Shown here: positions 25,075-34,710 of the stretch, piece by piece | Layout of the letters: the number at the start of each line of letters is the position of its first letter | How positions within the stretch are numbered: position 1 is the first letter of the stretch | From: G963678445 sp963678445 | GTDB lineage: Bacteria > Hydrogenedentota > Hydrogenedentia > Hydrogenedentales > G963678445 | NCBI GenBank assembly: GCA_963678445.1 | Contig: OY782877.1 | Location: 3,410,001-3,474,000, forward strand | Length of the DNA stretch: 64,000 bases | Reading direction: 5' to 3' | The notes under the pieces: model-generated | The model's database searches: none | What the model was told of the DNA's origin: nothing | What the model saw: only the letters and a program-made list of their open reading frames with translations | Program-made: the position numbers and the translations under genes

Positions 25075-26601
25075 ATGAGTAAGCTTTCCCTTTCAGAGTA
25101 TCGTTTTCTGGATCGTTTATATCCCGTACTGTGCCATGCGTTAAAAAAGGACAGCGCCGCAGTGACACAGGCTGTCATTGCCTACACGCGTCTTTTTTCA
25201 GAACCTGACTATGTGCTCTACGATCCACCGCTTTACCTGAAGCAACATGCCAAAGAACTGACCGATGCGCGTCACGATTTATCCGTAGAAGCCCTGCATG
25301 AAGAACGGGTAGGGGCTCCCGAACTGATGGTGCAATGCTTGCGTGCCTTGATTGATGCCGTAAGCCTGGAGGAAGATGCATTATTACGCATTGAGGTCTT
25401 TGAGGAGGAGGAACGCCGGGAAAAAATCGCCCGGATTGCCGTCAGTCTGGATGGACCAGGACATTTCCCCGCTCGTTTTGTCTTCGCTGACTACTTCGTC
25501 TTCAGCCTGGAGGAATTGGGAGAGCGTTGGACCTTGGCAACGCAAGGCGGCCGTATCGATAAGGCCCCCAACGGGTTCATGTTGCGATTAAATGGCATGC
25601 GGATGCCGCCGGAACCTCTGACGGTAGCCACAACTGTTCTGGCACAGCTCGGCGATACCCCAGAGCAAGAGGACGTAGAAACAACCTTATCCTATATCGA
25701 AGGCGATGTTACACCTGAGGTCGCCGATGTGGAAAAATTGTTCCAATCGGTATTGGAAAGCTATGCAGACAGCTTTAAAAAGGAACTCTTTACGCTGGAA
25801 ATAGAATTTCCGGATGCTTTACCCCCATTACGTATGCAACGCGCCCGAATGCGCCTCTTCTTTGTCAGTCTGCTTGAGTGTCTCTGTTGGACCGCGCCCC
25901 ATGGCGGTGCCTTAAGTGTCTTAGGCGAATATGATGCAACCGAACGCGAATTATCCTTGCTCATTACCCTCTCCATGTCAGAAGAAGGAAACCGCAACTC
26001 CTACCATCAGGAAGCCCTGGAACGTACCATCACGATGCAAGGGGGGACTTTCTCCTACAGTCAGGATGAACAGGAAATCCTGATTAGCGCAACCCTTCCC
26101 GATGCCGTGGCCAGGGAGTTGGATAGCTGTCTGCCGGACTGGGAGTGCTTCTCTCAACGTAGCCAGCAAATGCTGCGCCTGCTCAAAAGCGGAGCACAAA
26201 CCCCACCCGAAGCTTTTTTACTCGGTGGCGTGTTGGAAGAAGAACTGGAGCGCTTGCTTTTACCTCGCCTGGCAACACCTGTCGCCGTCAACATTGCCGA
26301 TGACATCCAGCATCATCCAAGCGACCTGAAAGGGGGGGCTGCAGAATGCTTAAAAAAAGCCTTGGGGCAAATCATGCGTAAAAAGGTAAAGAAAGAGATT
26401 TGTCAGCCCAAATATGCAAGCGAAATCCTCTGGGCTTACCGTGGCGATTATCGAAAACAGGCTGCGGTAGGAACAGCCGCATTGGAAGAAACAGAATTGC
26501 GTCAGTTCTGCGAAGGCCTGATCGAAAATCCACCGGCTTATTGGCAATGCTTGCCCTTATTGGCCAAGGCGATCAAAGATTTACCGCCGCTGGCCTCGTA
26601 A
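25075..26601 (+). CDS. Unknown protein with a degenerate histidine-kinase-ATPase-like region (508 aa)
   Basis: No family is recognised with certainty. Residues about 240-345 follow the pattern of a HATPase_c domain: a linker like the strand before the N box (LEIEFPDALPPLRMQRARMR), then LFFVSLLECLCWTA where NLLxNA is expected, then a helix ending ALERTITMQGGTFSY resembling the xxIVxxHGGxI segment, and a final ILISATLP. The N-box Asn and the glycine boxes for ATP are missing, so it would not bind ATP normally. There is no HisKA, membrane or signal segment. The N-terminal 230 and C-terminal 150 residues are acidic and unassigned. ATG 25075 follows TAAGGA. Confidence 0.6.
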   Translation: MSKLSLSEYRFLDRLYPVLCHALKKDSAAVTQAVIAYTRLFSEPDYVLYDPPLYLKQHAKELTDARHDLSVEALHEERVGAPELMVQCLRALIDAVSLEEDALLRIEVFEEEERREKIARIAVSLDGPGHFPARFVFADYFVFSLEELGERWTLATQGGRIDKAPNGFMLRLNGMRMPPEPLTVATTVLAQLGDTPEQEDVETTLSYIEGDVTPEVADVEKLFQSVLESYADSFKKELFTLEIEFPDALPPLRMQRARMRLFFVSLLECLCWTAPHGGALSVLGEYDATERELSLLITLSMSEEGNRNSYHQEALERTITMQGGTFSYSQDEQEILISATLPDAVARELDSCLPDWECFSQRSQQMLRLLKSGAQTPPEAFLLGGVLEEELERLLLPRLATPVAVNIADDIQHHPSDLKGGAAECLKKALGQIMRKKVKKEICQPKYASEILWAYRGDYRKQAAVGTAALEETELRQFCEGLIENPPAYWQCLPLLAKAIKDLPPLAS

Positions 26602-26633
26602 AACAGAAACGGAATACGTAGAGAAAGTTTGGT

Positions 26634-26657
26634 TTCTACAGGCTAATTCCTGTAGAA
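26634..26657 (+). promoter_or_regulatory. Perfect 9-bp inverted repeat overlapping a promoter-like site
   Basis: Arms TTCTACAGG and CCTGTAGAA enclose CTAATT. The right arm overlaps a TAGAAT -10-like hexamer with TTGGTT 18 bases before it. There is no T run, so an operator is more likely than a terminator. The HTH protein encoded just downstream could be the regulator, but that is only inferred. Confidence 0.4.
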
Positions 26658-26714
26658 TAGCACAAGTTTGTAAAAAATAAATTTTTATGTCGTTTATTCG
26701 GGGTTTTTTTCGGT

Positions 26715-28139
26715 ATGGATAAGATTTTAACGGTTAATGATGTTGCAGGAATTCTAAAAGTCAAACCCATTACGGTGCGCGAAATGTTTCGGGAGAAACG
26801 CTTGCGTGCCTTCAAAGTAGGAAAAGCATGGCGCACCAGCGAAAAAATGCTTTCCGAAGATCTCGAGGCCTTGGCGCGTGGCGAACAACCTGACGTCTTG
26901 CCTCAAGCTGAACAAGCAGACGAAAAACCCGCTAAAAGAAAAAACAAAAAGACAAAAACAATCAAAAACAATCCTAATTCGTCAGCAATCGAAAAGACCG
27001 ATGAAATAATGTCGGATGACGTTGCAGAGGATGTCCCCGACGCCAACCCGGTCGAAAAAACCAAAACGGCTGAACAGGAAAAAGACGCTGAAGCATTACA
27101 GTCCCCTGTTACTGAAACTGAGGACGAAACACCTCAAGAGACAGCAGCCTCAGCGTCCGAAGAAGCGGAACCAGAGGAAAGCATTTCGATGACCCAGGAG
27201 CCTGCTCCTGAATTCCCCCCCGAAGCCGTCGAAGAGCCAGAGAGCCTAGAGACAGAAGAGCAGCCCGAATCAACACAGAACCCCATTGAAGAACCTGAAT
27301 CTTCCCCCGCACCGGAATCGGCCGAAGAGCTCGAAAACAGCACAGCCCCTGAAACAATTACTATCCCCTCGGCTCCTATAGAAGAAGATGGAAATATATC
27401 GGTATCCCTAGATTTTGAAGAGCCTGTGGCGGAATCCGATACTATCCCCGAATCTAATGATAGCTTCGAAGAAGCGCCTGTAGCTGTAGAATATACTGAA
27501 CCTGCAGAAGAAGCTGAGACGACTGAAGAACCCATGGATGAGGAGCAAAATTCGGCGGTATCCGTGGATTTTGAAGCGCCTGTAGCGGAATCTGATACTT
27601 CCTTCGAAGCTGCTGAAGATAGCGAAGAAGCGCCTGTAGCTGTAGAATATGCTGAACCTGCGGAAGAAGCTGAGACGACTGAAGAACCCATGGATGAGGA
27701 GCAAAATTCGGCGGTATCCGTGGATTTTGAAGAACCCGTAGAGGAATTTGATACTTCCTGCGAAGCTGCTGAGGATAGCGAAGAAGCGCCTGTAGCTATA
27801 GAATACGATGAACCTGGGGAAGAAGACGAGACGACTGAAGAATCCATGGACGAGGAGCAAAATGCGACGGTATCCGTGGATTTTGAAGCGCCTGTAGCGG
27901 AATTTGAAGCTGCTGAGGATAACGAAGAAACGCCTGTAGCTGTAGAATATGACGAACCCGCAGTAGAATTCGAGCCAACTCCTGAAATGGAGGAAGAGGG
28001 CGAATTGGTTGGCGTGGCCGAACATGTAGTAGAGCCGGAATGGGAGGATATCTCCGAAGCCCAAGACGAGACAGTGATTCCCTCTATGGATGAAGCTCCC
28101 GCAGAAGAAAGTGGCGATTCACAGCAGTTTCTGTTCTGA
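26715..28139 (+). CDS. Excisionase/MerR-type HTH protein with long acidic repeat tail
   Basis: A 474-residue protein. Residues 1-55 (ILTVNDVAGILKVKPITVREMF ... LRAFKVGKAWRTSEKML) form a winged-HTH of the excisionase/MerR-like type. A short basic Lys-rich linker (about 75-90) is followed by about 380 residues dominated by Glu, Pro, Ala, Val and Asp. Within it are four tandem 52-residue repeats starting near residues 222, 274, 326 and 378, the last shortened by four to five residues. The C-terminus ends GDSQQFLF. The tail is probably disordered. No good ribosome site precedes the ATG, but the HTH begins right at it. Target DNA and role are unknown. A clear terminator follows. Confidence 0.75.
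   Translation: MDKILTVNDVAGILKVKPITVREMFREKRLRAFKVGKAWRTSEKMLSEDLEALARGEQPDVLPQAEQADEKPAKRKNKKTKTIKNNPNSSAIEKTDEIMSDDVAEDVPDANPVEKTKTAEQEKDAEALQSPVTETEDETPQETAASASEEAEPEESISMTQEPAPEFPPEAVEEPESLETEEQPESTQNPIEEPESSPAPESAEELENSTAPETITIPSAPIEEDGNISVSLDFEEPVAESDTIPESNDSFEEAPVAVEYTEPAEEAETTEEPMDEEQNSAVSVDFEAPVAESDTSFEAAEDSEEAPVAVEYAEPAEEAETTEEPMDEEQNSAVSVDFEEPVEEFDTSCEAAEDSEEAPVAIEYDEPGEEDETTEESMDEEQNATVSVDFEAPVAEFEAAEDNEETPVAVEYDEPAVEFEPTPEMEEEGELVGVAEHVVEPEWEDISEAQDETVIPSMDEAPAEESGDSQQFLF
27378..27986 (+). repeat. Four tandem 156-bp coding repeats
   Basis: Units start at 27378, 27534, 27690 and 27846. Units 2 and 3 are nearly identical in DNA over most of their length, for instance in the ATGGATGAGGAGCAAAATTC start. 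Unit 1 is the most diverged and unit 4 lacks about 15 bases. Period and phase keep the reading frame, showing recent in-frame duplication. Confidence 0.85.
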
Positions 28140-28161
28140 TTTGTGGATTTGACACGTTTTT

Positions 28162-28209
28162 CTGGGAAGGCTTTTTGTGCATAACAACGAAAGGCCTTCC
28201 CAGTTTTTT
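28162..28209 (+). terminator. Intrinsic terminator after the HTH gene
   Basis: Arms at 28162-28175 and 28190-28203 (CTGGGAAGGC... and ...GGCCTTCCCAG) with a 14-base loop and six T residues. Confidence 0.85.
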
Positions 28210-28317
28210 ATATCCTCAATGCTTTATTACTCAAGAACTCTGAAAACCGCCGTTCTTGCTTCAAATTGAATAAACCTCGTAAGGCTGTTGTATATAGTCG
28301 GTGAGGGAGGATGCAGG

Positions 28318-29373
28318 ATGAAAACACAGCATATCGATTGGGAAGAGAAAAAGGAGACATTGAGGCCAAAAACCTTCCGATTATCCCCAGAAGCGCGCCG
28401 AGCCGTTTACTATCTAGCCCTCCCCTGTTTTATTTTGCCTATTTTGCTTTTTCCTCTCTTTAAAATGACGTATGCTCCCCATCATTGGAGCCATGTGCTT
28501 TGGAGCTTGCTCATTCCTGTTCCCGGAATTTTATTGATCTTTTTTACGCGATACTGGCGGGTAGGATTCGATAAAGATGGTTTGTATCGTCGTTGCCCTG
28601 GTTTTTGCACACGCTGGCCGTGGGAAGATTTTTACGCAGGACACATCTGCCTCGAAGGGAATACACTTCGGAATACGCGTCCCATTTTCTGGAAAGGCTT
28701 CATCAACCTGGATATTGCACCGGAAGAACGTCAAGAACTCTTGGAAACCTGCCTGCCATTCTGGCACGAACCCGTTGCCAAGCTCCCCGAAGATAAAATC
28801 ACGTTGTCTGTGCGTTTCGAGCGCAAAAAACACCGCGTGGTACTCAATCAGGAAGGCATCGTTATCCAGAGAAGAAAAAGCCAGCGGCAATTTGCCTGGG
28901 AGCTTGTAAAGGCAGTACATTTTTTAACAGATCACCGAATGCAACAGTGTTGTTCACCGGTACGCGTTCAGTTTGAAGATTTTTTTCTCGATCTTCCGCC
29001 TCTTTTAAACGTATACACCTGGGTGGTTCAACACGTATCGGAAGCACGTATTGAGCGTTATTCTGATGAATACAGGAAAGAGCAGCTTGAAGCGCTTAAA
29101 CAAGAAAAAAGAAAGGGGCGTTATTATCCGTATCTGACGGTTATCTACTCGATTTTCGCAACTATTGTGCTCTTCCGTCCTATCTTGAATCATCCTGAAC
29201 AGCTTTGGACAGAATTTATTACTTGGCCATGTTCCGTTCAACTCGTATTTGTATTTACGATGACTATGGTGTTAGTTCTCTTTCTATTGGTGGTGCCGTT
29301 CATTTTCTTATTCCTATACAGAGATACTCAGAAGGCTATCGATTCTTTGAAGGATGAAAATCCCGATATTTAA
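28318..29373 (+). CDS. Unknown four-helix membrane protein (351 aa)
   Basis: The product is not recognised. Two transmembrane helices at about residues 32-53 and 60-80 are followed by a cytoplasmic region with two beta-rich parts (RVGFDKDGLYRRCPGF and ITLSVRFERKKHRVVLNQEGIVIQ) that resemble a PH-like membrane-associated fold. A charged coiled stretch (EYRKEQLEALKQEKRKGR) leads to two more helices near residues 263-283 and 300-332. The start is ATG 28318 with GGGAGG upstream; an in-frame TTG at 28288 is too early. It is flanked by a terminator and a separate promoter, so it is a single-gene unit. Confidence 0.65.
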   Translation: MKTQHIDWEEKKETLRPKTFRLSPEARRAVYYLALPCFILPILLFPLFKMTYAPHHWSHVLWSLLIPVPGILLIFFTRYWRVGFDKDGLYRRCPGFCTRWPWEDFYAGHICLEGNTLRNTRPIFWKGFINLDIAPEERQELLETCLPFWHEPVAKLPEDKITLSVRFERKKHRVVLNQEGIVIQRRKSQRQFAWELVKAVHFLTDHRMQQCCSPVRVQFEDFFLDLPPLLNVYTWVVQHVSEARIERYSDEYRKEQLEALKQEKRKGRYYPYLTVIYSIFATIVLFRPILNHPEQLWTEFITWPCSVQLVFVFTMTMVLVLFLLVVPFIFLFLYRDTQKAIDSLKDENPDI

Positions 29374-29563
29374 AGTGCTCTCTCCCCTCTTATGCGTAGT
29401 TCCAGGTAGCTTTTTCCAAAAAAAACACCGGCTATTTTGATGTCTGTATAGATTCCCTTTTGGGGAGAAGTGCGGTAAAATATAAGAAAAGGGGGTGGTT
29501 CCGCGCAGTATTTCATTCTGATTTCCCACACAAGACGTGCAAAACACAGCTGTTTTTTATGTC

Positions 29564-29592
29564 TTGCATGTGATGAGTTTTTACTGTATCAT
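29564..29592 (+). promoter_or_regulatory. Sigma-70-type promoter of the radical SAM gene
   Basis: TTGCAT (29564-29569), 17 bases, TATCAT (29587-29592). Predicted start about 35 bases before the ATG at 29635. Confidence 0.6.
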
Positions 29593-29634
29593 GACTAACA
29601 GTTTGTTTTAAAACATAATTCTGCGAGGGATGTC

Positions 29635-31761
29635 ATGAACACAAAATCAATGCGCGTGGTGTATATTTTACCGTCGCGGTATGATGATGAGGGGTATGTG
29701 CACCGGTATTGGCGGGGCGTGTTACCTTCTAACACGTTATGCGTAATGCACAGCCTGACTGAGGATTTGGCAAGAAGCAAGGCCTTGGGGGAGGCGGTAG
29801 ACCTTAGCGTAGAGGTCTATGATGACTCTGTTCAAGCGCTGCCCGTTGAGAAACTGATTCGGCAACACCAACGGCGTCCCCATGAGCGGTTAGTCATTGG
29901 GCTGGTGGGGGTGCAAAGCAATATGTTTCCCCGCGCCAGCGACCTTGCCCTCCGTTTTCGGCAGGCGAATATTCCGGTACTCATCGGCGGCTTTCACGTC
30001 AGTGGCGTGTTGAAGCTTTTTGACACGCCTACACCGGAGCTGCAACACCTGCTCCAACACGGCGTCACTCTCGTCCAGGGGGAAGCGGAAGCCCCCAACG
30101 CCCTTGCCGGTATCCTGAAAGATGCGTTGGAAAATCGACTTGAACCGATTTACCGAATCACGGAGTTACCGGTTATCGCGGACGCCCCCGTTCCCCAGCC
30201 TAGCGATGATTATCTCAAACGCTTCATGGCCAGCATGGGCACGATAGACACCAGCCGTGGATGTCCTTTTAATTGTTCCTTTTGCACAATCATTAATGTA
30301 CAGGGCCGGAAAATGCGCAGCCGCTCGGCAAGCGCTATCCTCAAGACCATCGAAGAGAATTATGAGCGCGGTTTCAGAATTTACTTTTTCACTGATGATA
30401 ACCTTTCGCGCAGCCCTGTGTGGGAGAGTCTTTTTGATGGTCTCATCGAATTGCGCAAGGCGGGGAAAGCTATTCGCTTTATGATGCAGGTGGACACGCA
30501 GGCGTGGAAAATTCCTCGCTTCCGTGAAAAGGCCTCTCAGGCGGGCTGCTCCATGGCCTTTATCGGCATGGAGAGCGTCAACCCTGCTAATCTGGAAGCC
30601 ATGGGTAAAAAACAGAACAAGGTGGAGGAGTTTGCACAGATGGTGCAGGCTTGGCGAGAGGCCGATATACTTGTTCACGTCGGCTACATCATCGGTCTGC
30701 CCTACGACACGCCTGAATCGGTGCGAAAGGATATCCACGTACTCAAAGACACCATGAAGGTCGATCAGGCATCCTTCTTCATGCTTACGCCTATTCCCGG
30801 TTCTCGCGACCATCTTGATATGGTACGCAAACAAATTCCGCTGGATGCAGATCTGAATAACTTTGACAGTTTTCATGAAACATTTCGCCATTCGAATATC
30901 CTCCCCGGCGCTTGGCGCAAACTCTATGAAGAAGCTTGGGATCAATTCTATGCCAGAGAAAACATGGTGAATATTCTGTTGCGTGCTTCAAAAAATCAGT
31001 ATTGGAATATTTTCTGGCAGTTAATCTGGAACCGTTATGCCACTTTTTACCGCACGCATCCCATGCTAATGGGTTTTTTCCGGCGCCGAAACCGAACCGA
31101 TCGCCGTCCCTCTTTCAGGCTTGAATCTCGGTGGCGCTATTTTCTGCGCCGCATCAAGGATGTGCAGTACCAGATAAAGGTGCTGGTCCAACTCTTCTTC
31201 GAATTCCAGGAAGTCTGGCTACTTACCCGGCGTCCTGACGATGAACGCGCTTTCACTCTGCGAAAATTGCATGAACGCTGGGCCGATGCACAGCAACGCC
31301 TCATCGAAAGTGACCTTTCAGGACAGTGTGATCTCGCCGCAAAAGAGATACGCGAAGTTTTGTGCAGCGCTGCTGATAGCCTGCGGCAGTTAGCCACCTC
31401 GGGACGACACTTGAGCCAGCGTGTTCGACGGCGTTTGGATGCAAAGGTACACGAAATCGAAACCCGTCTGCAAAGCTTTGAGATGCAACGTCCTTCTTGG
31501 CGCAGCGTTATCGCACTGGAAAGCTATATTTCAGAAAACCTGCTCAACGGGTATGAGGAACTGGCCATCCGCTATGTCGCTAAGCGGCGTTATTTTAACA
31601 AGCTGCGACGTAGTACTATAGAAAATCTCAGAAGCGGGCATTGGCTACACTTGCATCTATTCAGCTTCCCCCATGCTCTACTTTTTGAAGTCAGTATGGG
31701 CATTCGTTTCGCTATTGCGACATGGCGCAATTTCGCTGACGAACATCCGGAGACTATGTAG
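29635..31761 (+). CDS. B12-binding-type radical SAM enzyme
   Basis: A 708-residue protein with an N-terminal cobalamin-binding-like domain (residues about 1-180, with VIGLVGVQSNMFPRASDLALRF and PVLIGGFHVSG). The radical SAM core has the 4Fe-4S motif C210xxxC214xxC217 (DTSRGCPFNCSFC), followed by FFTDDNLSRS, GMESVNPANLEAMGKKQN and HVGYIIGLPYDTPESVRKDI. About 270 Arg/Leu-rich helical residues follow the core and are not part of the usual fold. The reaction is unknown; relatives methylate or rearrange lipids and secondary metabolites. GAGGGA precedes the ATG, and a bidirectional hairpin follows. Confidence 0.82.
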   Translation: MNTKSMRVVYILPSRYDDEGYVHRYWRGVLPSNTLCVMHSLTEDLARSKALGEAVDLSVEVYDDSVQALPVEKLIRQHQRRPHERLVIGLVGVQSNMFPRASDLALRFRQANIPVLIGGFHVSGVLKLFDTPTPELQHLLQHGVTLVQGEAEAPNALAGILKDALENRLEPIYRITELPVIADAPVPQPSDDYLKRFMASMGTIDTSRGCPFNCSFCTIINVQGRKMRSRSASAILKTIEENYERGFRIYFFTDDNLSRSPVWESLFDGLIELRKAGKAIRFMMQVDTQAWKIPRFREKASQAGCSMAFIGMESVNPANLEAMGKKQNKVEEFAQMVQAWREADILVHVGYIIGLPYDTPESVRKDIHVLKDTMKVDQASFFMLTPIPGSRDHLDMVRKQIPLDADLNNFDSFHETFRHSNILPGAWRKLYEEAWDQFYARENMVNILLRASKNQYWNIFWQLIWNRYATFYRTHPMLMGFFRRRNRTDRRPSFRLESRWRYFLRRIKDVQYQIKVLVQLFFEFQEVWLLTRRPDDERAFTLRKLHERWADAQQRLIESDLSGQCDLAAKEIREVLCSAADSLRQLATSGRHLSQRVRRRLDAKVHEIETRLQSFEMQRPSWRSVIALESYISENLLNGYEELAIRYVAKRRYFNKLRRSTIENLRSGHWLHLHLFSFPHALLFEVSMGIRFAIATWRNFADEHPETM

Positions 31762-31766
31762 AGAAA

Positions 31767-31803
31767 ACGGCGGCGCAGTTACAAAATGCAACTGCGCCGC
31801 CGT
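31767..31803 (+). terminator. Bidirectional hairpin between convergent genes
   Basis: Perfect 14-bp GC-rich stem (31767-31780 with 31790-31803) and 9-base loop, located 5 bases after the radical SAM stop and 18 bases before the tex stop. T tracts on either side are weak. Confidence 0.75.
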
Positions 31804-31821
31804 ATAGAATTGCTTGTCGGT

Positions 31822-34254
31822 TTATTGGTTAAACTTGTCGCGCAACATGGCCAGTTGATCTGCCAGTTGGGTGTTCATGGCCTTTTCAGAACCGCGCTTG
31901 TCAGGGGCTTTTCCCCGTTCATTTCCACCACGCGCATGGGCGTTGCGTGGCTGTTTGGAACGTGTCGCTCCCTTCTTCTGAGAAGATTTCCGCGCTGCAG
32001 GCTTACGCCGTTCTGATGTCTTTCGCTCCGCTTCTTTCCCTTCAGGAGCCGCCGTAGCAGAGGAAGCGCCGCGTTTTTTCTGTGGCACAGGCAGCAAGGC
32101 CTTTCGTGACAAGGAAATGCGGGAAGACTCTTTGTCTACCTTAATCACCTTCACCTTGATCACATCGCCCACCTTGACCACTTCCCGCGGATCGCGCACG
32201 AAGCGATTGGCCAGTTCTGAAAGGTGTACCAAACCATCCTGATGCACGCCAATGTCGACAAAAGCGCCAAAATCCGTCACATTTGTCACCACCCCCTCCG
32301 ACTCCATTCCCTCCTCCAAATCCTTCACATCATGCACGCCAGAAAGGAAACGTGGAGCACGGAATTCAGAGCGTGGATCACGACCTGGTTTCAGCAGCTC
32401 ATTTTTGATATCCGTCAGCGTATACGCGCCGACCTCCTCCGAAGCATATTTTTCAAAATCTGCCTTTTCCAAAACGGTCGGATTTGCTATCAAGGCTGTG
32501 GGCTCCAGCTCCAACTCCTTCGCAATCTCTTCCACAAGCCCATAAGACTCCGGATGAATAGCGGTGCTATCCAGCACATTTTCCCCATTGCTTATCCGCA
32601 AGAAGCCGGCACACTGTTCAAAGGTCTTTTCGCCTATCCCTGGTACATCCATCAATTGCTTGCGGGAGGTAATACCGCCTTTTCCCGTACGAAATTCGAC
32701 GATATTCTGCGCTGTACCCATCTGGATACCGCTCACATACCGCAGCAATTCTACAGAAGCTGTGTTTAAATCAACGCCAACACGGTTTACGCAGGACTCG
32801 ATAGTTTTGTATAGGCCTTCACGCAAACGGCGTTGGTTCACATCGTGTTGATACTGTCCCACACCTATGCTGCGTGGCTCGATCTTGACTAGCTCCGCCA
32901 GCGGATCTTGCAAACGACGGGCTATAGAAATCGCGCCGCGTATCGTTACATCCAGATCGGGAAATTCCTGACGGGCTACTTTCGATGCCGAGTAGATGGA
33001 GGCACCCGCTTCGTTCACAAAGACGGTAAACACCCCTTCCTTCGCCTTTTCATCCAGTTTCTGTATTACATCATCCAAAAACTGTCCTACTTCACGAGAA
33101 CCGGTGCCATTACCGACCGCGATCGCCTTAATCTGGTATTTTTCCAATAATGCCGTCACCGTCTTCGCCGCCCCTTCGACATCCTGTTTAGGCGGCGTTG
33201 GATAAATCGTCGCACTTTCCTGGTACGCACCCGTATCATCGATCACCGCCAACTTACATCCAGTACGCAAGCCAGGATCGACCCCCAATACCGCAAGACG
33301 GCCTGCTGGGGAGGCCAGTAAAAGATTCTCCGCATTCTCACGGAAGACATGTATGGCGCTTTCATCCGCCTTCTTGCGTACAATGCCCACCACCTCATTT
33401 TCAATTGCAGGACGCAGCAGACGTTTGTACGCGTCGTCAATAATACGCTGTAAATACGGCGCAAAGACCGAGGCTGCTTCTTTAATATACATGGTCTGCA
33501 TAGCTGTCAGGAATTGCTCATCATCGATAAGCACGTCCATCTTTAAAAAGCCCATTCGCACGCCACGTAAAACCGCCAAAAAACGATGTGAAGGCACCTG
33601 TTGCAATGCCTCGGTATATTCGTAATAGTCCTCGAATTTCGTTTTTTGCTCTTGCGCATTCTTCGTCGCCACGGTCTTGATCTTGCCGTTTTCCAGCATG
33701 CAATCGCGAAGGGATTGCCGTGCCTGGACATCCAAGGAAATTCGCTCTGCCAAAATGTTGGCGGCGCCTTCCAAGGCCTCTTCTGGCGAACTAACCCCTT
33801 TTTCGGCGTCTATAAACGTTGCGGCATAGGCCTCTATAGTCGTTTCACCTGATGTCTGCGCCCAGATAAACTCCGCCAACGGTTCGAGTCCCTGTTCACG
33901 CGCCACCGTTGCCTTCGTACGACGTTGTTTCTTGAAGGGAAGATACAAATCTTCCAATGTCGTCTGATCAAAGCACGCTTCAATCTGCGCACGCAGTTCA
34001 TCGGTCAGCTTTTCCTGCTTGGCGATATTCTCCAGAATCGCGTTACGCCGGTTGGTCAACGCAATGAAATATTCATTACGCTCCTGAATCTGTTCCAGTT
34101 GAACCTCATCCAGATTTCCGGTGACATCTTTGCGGTACCGCGCCACAAATGGGACCGTGCCTCCCTTATCAAACAAAGGGATTGCCGCGGCAACCTGCTC
34201 TGGTCTAAGGACGAGCTCTTTTGCAATGTGCTCTACGAACTTTTGCTCGATCAT
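31822..34254 (-). CDS. tex: Tex-family RNA-binding transcription accessory protein
   Basis: An 810-residue protein of the Tex/YhgF family, which binds nucleic acid and affects transcription. Domain order is typical. A helical N-terminus starts MIEQKFVEHIAKELVLRPEQV, then comes an RNase-H-like YqgF domain (LAVLGVDPGLRTGCKLAVID). HhH elements follow (VDLNTASVELLRYVSGI and LMDVPGIGEKTFEQCAGFLRI), and then an S1 RNA-binding domain (GVVTNVTDFGAFVDIGVHQDGL). The last 80 residues are a basic, Lys/Arg/Ala-rich tail beyond the usual end. The start is ATG 34254 with AGGAG seven bases upstream; the longer upstream frame has none. A promoter lies at 34408-34436. Confidence 0.93.
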   Translation of the reverse strand: MIEQKFVEHIAKELVLRPEQVAAAIPLFDKGGTVPFVARYRKDVTGNLDEVQLEQIQERNEYFIALTNRRNAILENIAKQEKLTDELRAQIEACFDQTTLEDLYLPFKKQRRTKATVAREQGLEPLAEFIWAQTSGETTIEAYAATFIDAEKGVSSPEEALEGAANILAERISLDVQARQSLRDCMLENGKIKTVATKNAQEQKTKFEDYYEYTEALQQVPSHRFLAVLRGVRMGFLKMDVLIDDEQFLTAMQTMYIKEAASVFAPYLQRIIDDAYKRLLRPAIENEVVGIVRKKADESAIHVFRENAENLLLASPAGRLAVLGVDPGLRTGCKLAVIDDTGAYQESATIYPTPPKQDVEGAAKTVTALLEKYQIKAIAVGNGTGSREVGQFLDDVIQKLDEKAKEGVFTVFVNEAGASIYSASKVARQEFPDLDVTIRGAISIARRLQDPLAELVKIEPRSIGVGQYQHDVNQRRLREGLYKTIESCVNRVGVDLNTASVELLRYVSGIQMGTAQNIVEFRTGKGGITSRKQLMDVPGIGEKTFEQCAGFLRISNGENVLDSTAIHPESYGLVEEIAKELELEPTALIANPTVLEKADFEKYASEEVGAYTLTDIKNELLKPGRDPRSEFRAPRFLSGVHDVKDLEEGMESEGVVTNVTDFGAFVDIGVHQDGLVHLSELANRFVRDPREVVKVGDVIKVKVIKVDKESSRISLSRKALLPVPQKKRGASSATAAPEGKEAERKTSERRKPAARKSSQKKGATRSKQPRNAHARGGNERGKAPDKRGSEKAMNTQLADQLAMLRDKFNQ

Positions 34255-34407
34255 GCAAATACTCCTGAGAAGATCCGTAACCCGGTGGGAAACTTTTCCC
34301 TGTCTTACACACGAATCCTCATCTGCTGTACGACCTACTTGCCGAACAACGCCAAACAATTTCTACAGGGTGTAAACGTTACAAAGCCAAAAGCTATGCG
34401 TAGCGAA

Positions 34408-34436
34408 AGTGTAGCAGAATTCCCAAGGCGACACAA
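34408..34436 (-). promoter_or_regulatory. Sigma-70-type promoter of tex
   Basis: On the minus strand TTGTGT (34436-34431), 17 bases, TACACT (34413-34408). The leader would be about 145 bases. The remainder of 34437-34706 holds no gene or clear signal. Confidence 0.55.
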
Positions 34437-34710
34437 TACCCCGATCAACTGAAATATCATGCTATGGGAAAATCCCAATGAGAACACTCAACGCCCTCAT
34501 TTCACAGTGGTTTAGCACGCTACGATGCAAAAAACAGCTTCGCTATTGAAAAGCATCTTTCAAATACAGCAAAGTAGACGCACCAGGAAGTAAATATTAA
34601 AGCACTATACCGTCTTAACCTTCATGGGTAATGGATAGCACGAAAGCATTCTAATGACCACTGATGAAGATCCAGTATTAAACTCTAAAAATCTGACGTG
34701 AAAATCTAAA

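Noticed and set aside
27134..27847. A 237-residue Ser-rich repetitive frame on the minus strand
   Set aside because: It is a shadow of the acidic 52-residue repeats of the HTH gene on the other strand.
27378..27986. A possible CRISPR array because of regular repeats
   Set aside because: The 156-bp units are in-frame coding repeats without spacers. No CRISPR repeats or cas genes were seen anywhere in the window.
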